From Bacteroidaceae bacterium (GTDB lineage: Bacteria > Bacteroidota > Bacteroidia > Bacteroidales > Muribaculaceae), in NCBI GenBank assembly GCA_021768245.1, contig JAETNO010000027.1, positions 1-36,744 of the forward strand: DNA of 36,744 nt, given 5' to 3'. Each line of letters begins with the position of its first letter. Within the stretch, counting starts at the first letter, position 1. The notes beneath the pieces were generated by a model that worked only from the letters and a program-made list of their open reading frames with translations, was not told the DNA's origin and did no database searches. The translations under genes were made by a program, and so were the position numbers. Shown here piece after piece: positions 34,358-36,744 of the stretch.

Positions 34358-34420
34358 ATTCGGCGAGGGTTTTCAGCAGCTAAATCAATTTCGCGCTGCT
34401 GAAAACATACCTCGCCGAAT
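34358..34420. repeat. Bulged 23-bp inverted repeat
   Basis: Left arm ATTCGGCGAGG plus GTTTTCAGCAGC (34358-34380) is fully matched by the complement of the right arm (34395-34420). The right arm carries three extra bases (ATA) between the two blocks, giving a one-sided bulge. The loop is 14 bases. No T tract follows, so it is not a simple terminator; a recombination or replication-related structure is possible. Confidence 0.8.
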
Positions 34421-34714
34421 CCCGACGGATTCCGTTCCGACTGATAAAATTTGACGGCTTGACGGCACCGAATTATTGTGGATTCCATGCAGAAAGGATA
34501 ACTATAATCGTGATAGAATAGCCATTTACATACTGCACCACATCAATATAGGCAAAATCCCACTCTTTGCGGTGAGGAAGAACTGGATTTGGCGAAAGAT
34601 AGTTGAGGAATTGGGAGAGAGTGTACGATGCTCTCCGTAGGCGATGTTTGACTAACGCACATCGCCTCAATCAGTTGTCTATTGACATCTTGATTGCAAG
34701 GAGACTGTTGGCAC

Positions 34715-34920
34715 ATCATGATGTATTGACGTATGAACGTACTGACGTATTGATGTAATGATGAACGAATGTCATGACGTAATGACGTATTGATATATGA
34801 ATGCACTAACGTATGGAACACCTGAATGTTTGAACTAATGATTGAATGATTAGGTGAATGAGTGATTGAATGACTAATCATCTAAATGATTTGATGACTG
34901 AATGATTGATCATTCAGTTG
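34715..34920. repeat. Degenerate TGA-rich repeat array
   Basis: About 200 bases of short imperfect repeats. The first half has GACGTA units, several in the form TGACGTATTGA (about 34727, 34742, 34776, 34784). The second half has GAATGATTGA-type units, and it ends in a local palindrome TGATTGATCATTCA. The pattern resembles iteron- or partition-like arrays of Bacteroidales mobile elements, but it may only be low-complexity DNA. Confidence 0.6.
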
Positions 34921-35008
34921 ATTGACGGATTGGCGACCTATTCAGCGGAGAAAGATATTGTCTGTAAAAAAATTCGCCGCATTACACATTTATGTGAAAT
35001 ATTAGTCG

Positions 35009-35016
35009 TATCTTTG
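35009..35016 (+). promoter_or_regulatory. -7 box of the toxin-antitoxin-methyltransferase operon
   Basis: TATCTTTG fits TAnnTTTG and lies 30 bases before the toxin ATG at 35047. It argues for that start over an in-frame ATG at 34906. Confidence 0.55.
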
Positions 35017-35046
35017 CGTTGTAATAATAAAAGCACCCCTACGAAT

Positions 35047-35517
35047 ATGAGCGAAGTTGAACTGGTGCTCGTCAACGACACCGACAAATGTACCATATAC
35101 ACAATTCAGTTTGCCGCTGAATCTGAAACCGAGTATGAGCGGTTTTACTCAAAATTCATCGCCGATGCGAAGCTTAATCAAGACCTGCTGCGTATCGTGC
35201 AACTCGTTGATAAGATTGCCGACGAGGGAGCTTTGGAACGTTTCTTCCGCCCGGAGGGTAAGATGCGCGATTCGGTCGTCGCACTCCCGATACTTCGCTC
35301 AAAACTCCGACTTTATTGTCTCCGGCTTTCCGACCAAATCCTTATCCTCGGCAACGGAGGAGTGAAAAACTCTCGCACTTACGAAGAAGACGATTCCTTG
35401 CGCGGTTATGTCCTCACTCTCCAAAAATTCGAGGAACTTCTCAAAGAGGAGCAACGTGACGGAACGGTGACAATAACCGCAAAAACCATAGACACCGACA
35501 AAACTTTTGAGCTATGA
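35047..35517 (+). CDS. HigB/RelE-like toxin of a type II pair
   Basis: A 156-residue protein from MSEVELVLVNDT. The central part GALERFFRPEGKMRDSVVAL, with LRLYCLRLSDQILILGNGGV and KNSRTYEEDD, resembles RelE/HigB-like toxins (beta strands with basic residues before an aromatic-rich strand). It is longer than usual for HigB (about 90-110), with an added N-terminal segment of about 50 residues. Characterised members cut mRNA at the ribosome; activity here is inferred. The HTH gene begins within its stop codon (ATGA), the toxin-first order typical of HigBA. Confidence 0.75.
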   Translation: MSEVELVLVNDTDKCTIYTIQFAAESETEYERFYSKFIADAKLNQDLLRIVQLVDKIADEGALERFFRPEGKMRDSVVALPILRSKLRLYCLRLSDQILILGNGGVKNSRTYEEDDSLRGYVLTLQKFEELLKEEQRDGTVTITAKTIDTDKTFEL

Positions 35518-35777
35518 AGGATATTAGAAACCGATATCGCGAAATGGTGGCACAAGTGCCGCAGCCGATAAAAGATGAAATCGACCTATCCTTTGCCATT
35601 TCCAACAGGATAGATACTCTGATGAAAGAACGCGGACTCTCAAAGAAACAATTTGCCGATGCCCTTGGCAAACGCCCCGGTGAAGTTACCCGCTGGCTCA
35701 GCGGACAGCACAACTTCACAATCTCGACCCTTGCGATGCTCTCCTCCTTTTTCGGCAAATCTATAATCTCCGTGTAA
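35514..35777 (+). CDS. XRE-type helix-turn-helix antitoxin
   Basis: An 87-residue DNA-binding protein. The helix-turn-helix is at about 40-80 (SKKQFADALGKRPGEVTRWL, SGQHNFTISTLAMLSSFFG). It overlaps the toxin gene by four bases, so it is translated in step with it. The expected roles are neutralising the toxin and repressing the shared promoter at 35009. The methyltransferase gene begins two bases after its stop, so all three genes form one operon. Confidence 0.88.
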   Translation: MKDIRNRYREMVAQVPQPIKDEIDLSFAISNRIDTLMKERGLSKKQFADALGKRPGEVTRWLSGQHNFTISTLAMLSSFFGKSIISV

Positions 35778-35779
35778 TT

Positions 35780-36744
35780 ATGGCAAATGAATCGCTGTCA
35801 GCGGCCAAAGCCGCCAAAAACGATGAGTTCTACACCCAATACTATGACATCGAGCGCGAGATAAGTGCTTACCTTGAGTACAACCCCGATGTATTCAGAG
35901 GCAAGAAGATTTTACTTCCTTGTGATGATCCCGAATGGAGCAACTTCACGCTCTATTTCGCGCAACATTTTCAGACTCTCGGACTGAAAAAGCTCATTTC
36001 TACATCTTATGCGCCCGAAAGCAAGAAATACAAGACACCTTACCAACCCTCGCTGTTTGAACAGGACGCTCCGCAGTTCGACCCGGCAAAGACTTCCATA
36101 CGCGGTAAAATCTTTGTCCTCGACCACGACATTGACGGTGACGGACGCATAGACTTCCACGACCTTGAATGGCGATACCTTAATGGTGACGGAGACTTCC
36201 GCAGCCCGGAAGTCACAGCCCTGCGCGATGAAGCCGATATCATAGTCACCAATCCGCCGTTCTCCCTCTTCCGTGAGTTCCTCGCATGGATAGTTAAAGC
36301 CGATAAGCAATTTGTGATTATCGGAAATATGAATGCGTTGACATATAGAGAAGTATTCCCCCTTATCAAAGACAATAAAATTTGGTTGGGCAATGGATTT
36401 CATAATGGTAACGCATATTTTCGTCCTATCGGCGAAAGGGAGTACGCGAGTGGCGTAAAGGATGAAACCACCGGGTTAGTAAAATTCAGAAACTGCTGTT
36501 GGTTTACTAATATTGACCACGGTCGCCGCCATCAGCCGTTGTCCTTGATGACAATGGAGGAAAATATCATGTATTCCAAGCACAAAGAGATACGCGGCAA
36601 AGGTTATGCACATTACGATAACTACGATGCTATCGAAGTGCCGTACACGGATGCAATTCCATCTGACTATGACGGCGCAATGGGCGTACCCATCACTTTC
36701 CTTGATAAATATTGCCCGGAGCAATTTTCAATCTTAGGGATAAC
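35780..36744 (+). CDS. EcoRI-type adenine-specific DNA methyltransferase, C-terminus beyond right edge
   Basis: About 321 codons of an N6-adenine methyltransferase of the EcoRI methylase family, open to the right edge. It starts at the ATG two bases after the antitoxin stop. The N-terminal segment NDEFYTQYYDIEREISAYLE and the SAM-region motif KILLPCDDPEWSNFTLYFAQ are family hallmarks. The catalytic motif IV is TNPPF (N158-F161), in DIIVTNPPFSLFREF. Just before it, VLDHDIDGDGRIDFHDLEWR contains an EF-hand-like DxDxDG loop. Later motifs WLGNGFHNGNAYF and FTNIDHGRRHQPL are present. It would methylate adenine in a specific site. Whether a restriction enzyme follows cannot be seen. Confidence 0.92.
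   Translation, partial: MANESLSAAKAAKNDEFYTQYYDIEREISAYLEYNPDVFRGKKILLPCDDPEWSNFTLYFAQHFQTLGLKKLISTSYAPESKKYKTPYQPSLFEQDAPQFDPAKTSIRGKIFVLDHDIDGDGRIDFHDLEWRYLNGDGDFRSPEVTALRDEADIIVTNPPFSLFREFLAWIVKADKQFVIIGNMNALTYREVFPLIKDNKIWLGNGFHNGNAYFRPIGEREYASGVKDETTGLVKFRNCCWFTNIDHGRRHQPLSLMTMEENIMYSKHKEIRGKGYAHYDNYDAIEVPYTDAIPSDYDGAMGVPITFLDKYCPEQFSILGI

Larger units (their letters stand above)
34207..35046. other. Non-coding region with terminator, inverted repeats and TGA-rich array
   Basis: An 840-base stretch without a convincing gene. In order it holds the integrase terminator, a 23-bp bulged inverted repeat, a further 9-bp hairpin AGGCGATGT/ACATCGCCT (34639-34667), a degenerate TGA/GACGTA repeat array (34715-34920), and the toxin promoter. 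A frame of about 55 codons between stops around 34460-34635 (RIAIYILHHINIGKIPLFAV, then RKNWIWRKIVEELGE) may be a gene remnant but is too short to name. Confidence 0.65.

Noticed and set aside
34216..34488. Minus-strand 90-codon frame over the bulged inverted repeat
   Set aside because: It runs through the integrase terminator and the hairpin and shows no recognisable domain.
34543..34881. Minus-strand 112-codon frame over the TGA-rich array
   Set aside because: Its His/Ser/Ile-rich composition simply reflects the repeats read in reverse.
34715..34920. CRISPR array
   Set aside because: The repeats are short, imperfect and contiguous, without unique spacers of constant length, and no cas gene is present.
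34906..35046. Longer start for the toxin gene at 34906
   Set aside because: The extra 47 residues cover the promoter box and the end of the repeat array; the ATG at 35047 fits the promoter spacing.

Overview
The window looks like chromosomal DNA of a Bacteroidales bacterium, probably Muribaculaceae-like. Starts lack strong Shine-Dalgarno sites, and several genes are preceded by the Bacteroidota -7 box TAnnTTTG. One secreted protein ends in a type IX secretion (T9SS)-like tail, and an integrase of the type common on Bacteroidales mobile elements is present. The species assignment is inference from gene content only.

Layout. Positions 1-5129 (minus) hold most of a very large secreted RHS/YD-repeat protein that runs off the left edge, followed upstream by a secreted protein with a T9SS-like C-terminus. 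Positions 6375-11544 are mostly ordinary chromosome: miaA, pepT, an AraC-family regulator, and a cupin-EamA exporter pair divergent from an HxlR-family regulator. Positions 11837-12641 are a zeta-toxin/antitoxin pair. Positions 12712-19480 (all minus) are runs of tightly packed, poorly characterised genes: a SanA/YdcF-type protein, small membrane proteins, a Sel1-repeat protein, a zinc-ribbon protein, a minimal J-domain protein, a frameshifted creD, and a 49-residue membrane ORF.

The most striking region is 19596-32511 (all minus). In transcription order it encodes a MORN/lectin-like/trypsin-like protease, a PPC-domain protein, a TPR protein, two TPR-CHAT proteases, a caspase-family protease, an ECF sigma factor, a one-pass membrane anti-sigma-like protein, and a second caspase-family protease. 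Every protease and accessory protein begins with a signal peptide, so this reads as an exported, multi-protease system whose sensor-regulator sits in the same gene run. The catalytic dyads and triad of all five predicted proteases are intact. A promoter-like motif recurs 30-40 bases upstream of four start codons in the neighbouring 16-19.5 kb cluster and could be the target of this ECF factor.

Positions 32512-36744 (plus) are a mobile-element module: a tyrosine recombinase with terminator, a strong bulged inverted repeat, about 200 bp of degenerate TGA-rich repeats, a HigBA-like toxin-antitoxin pair, and an EcoRI-type adenine methyltransferase cut by the right edge. No rRNA, tRNA or CRISPR array was seen.
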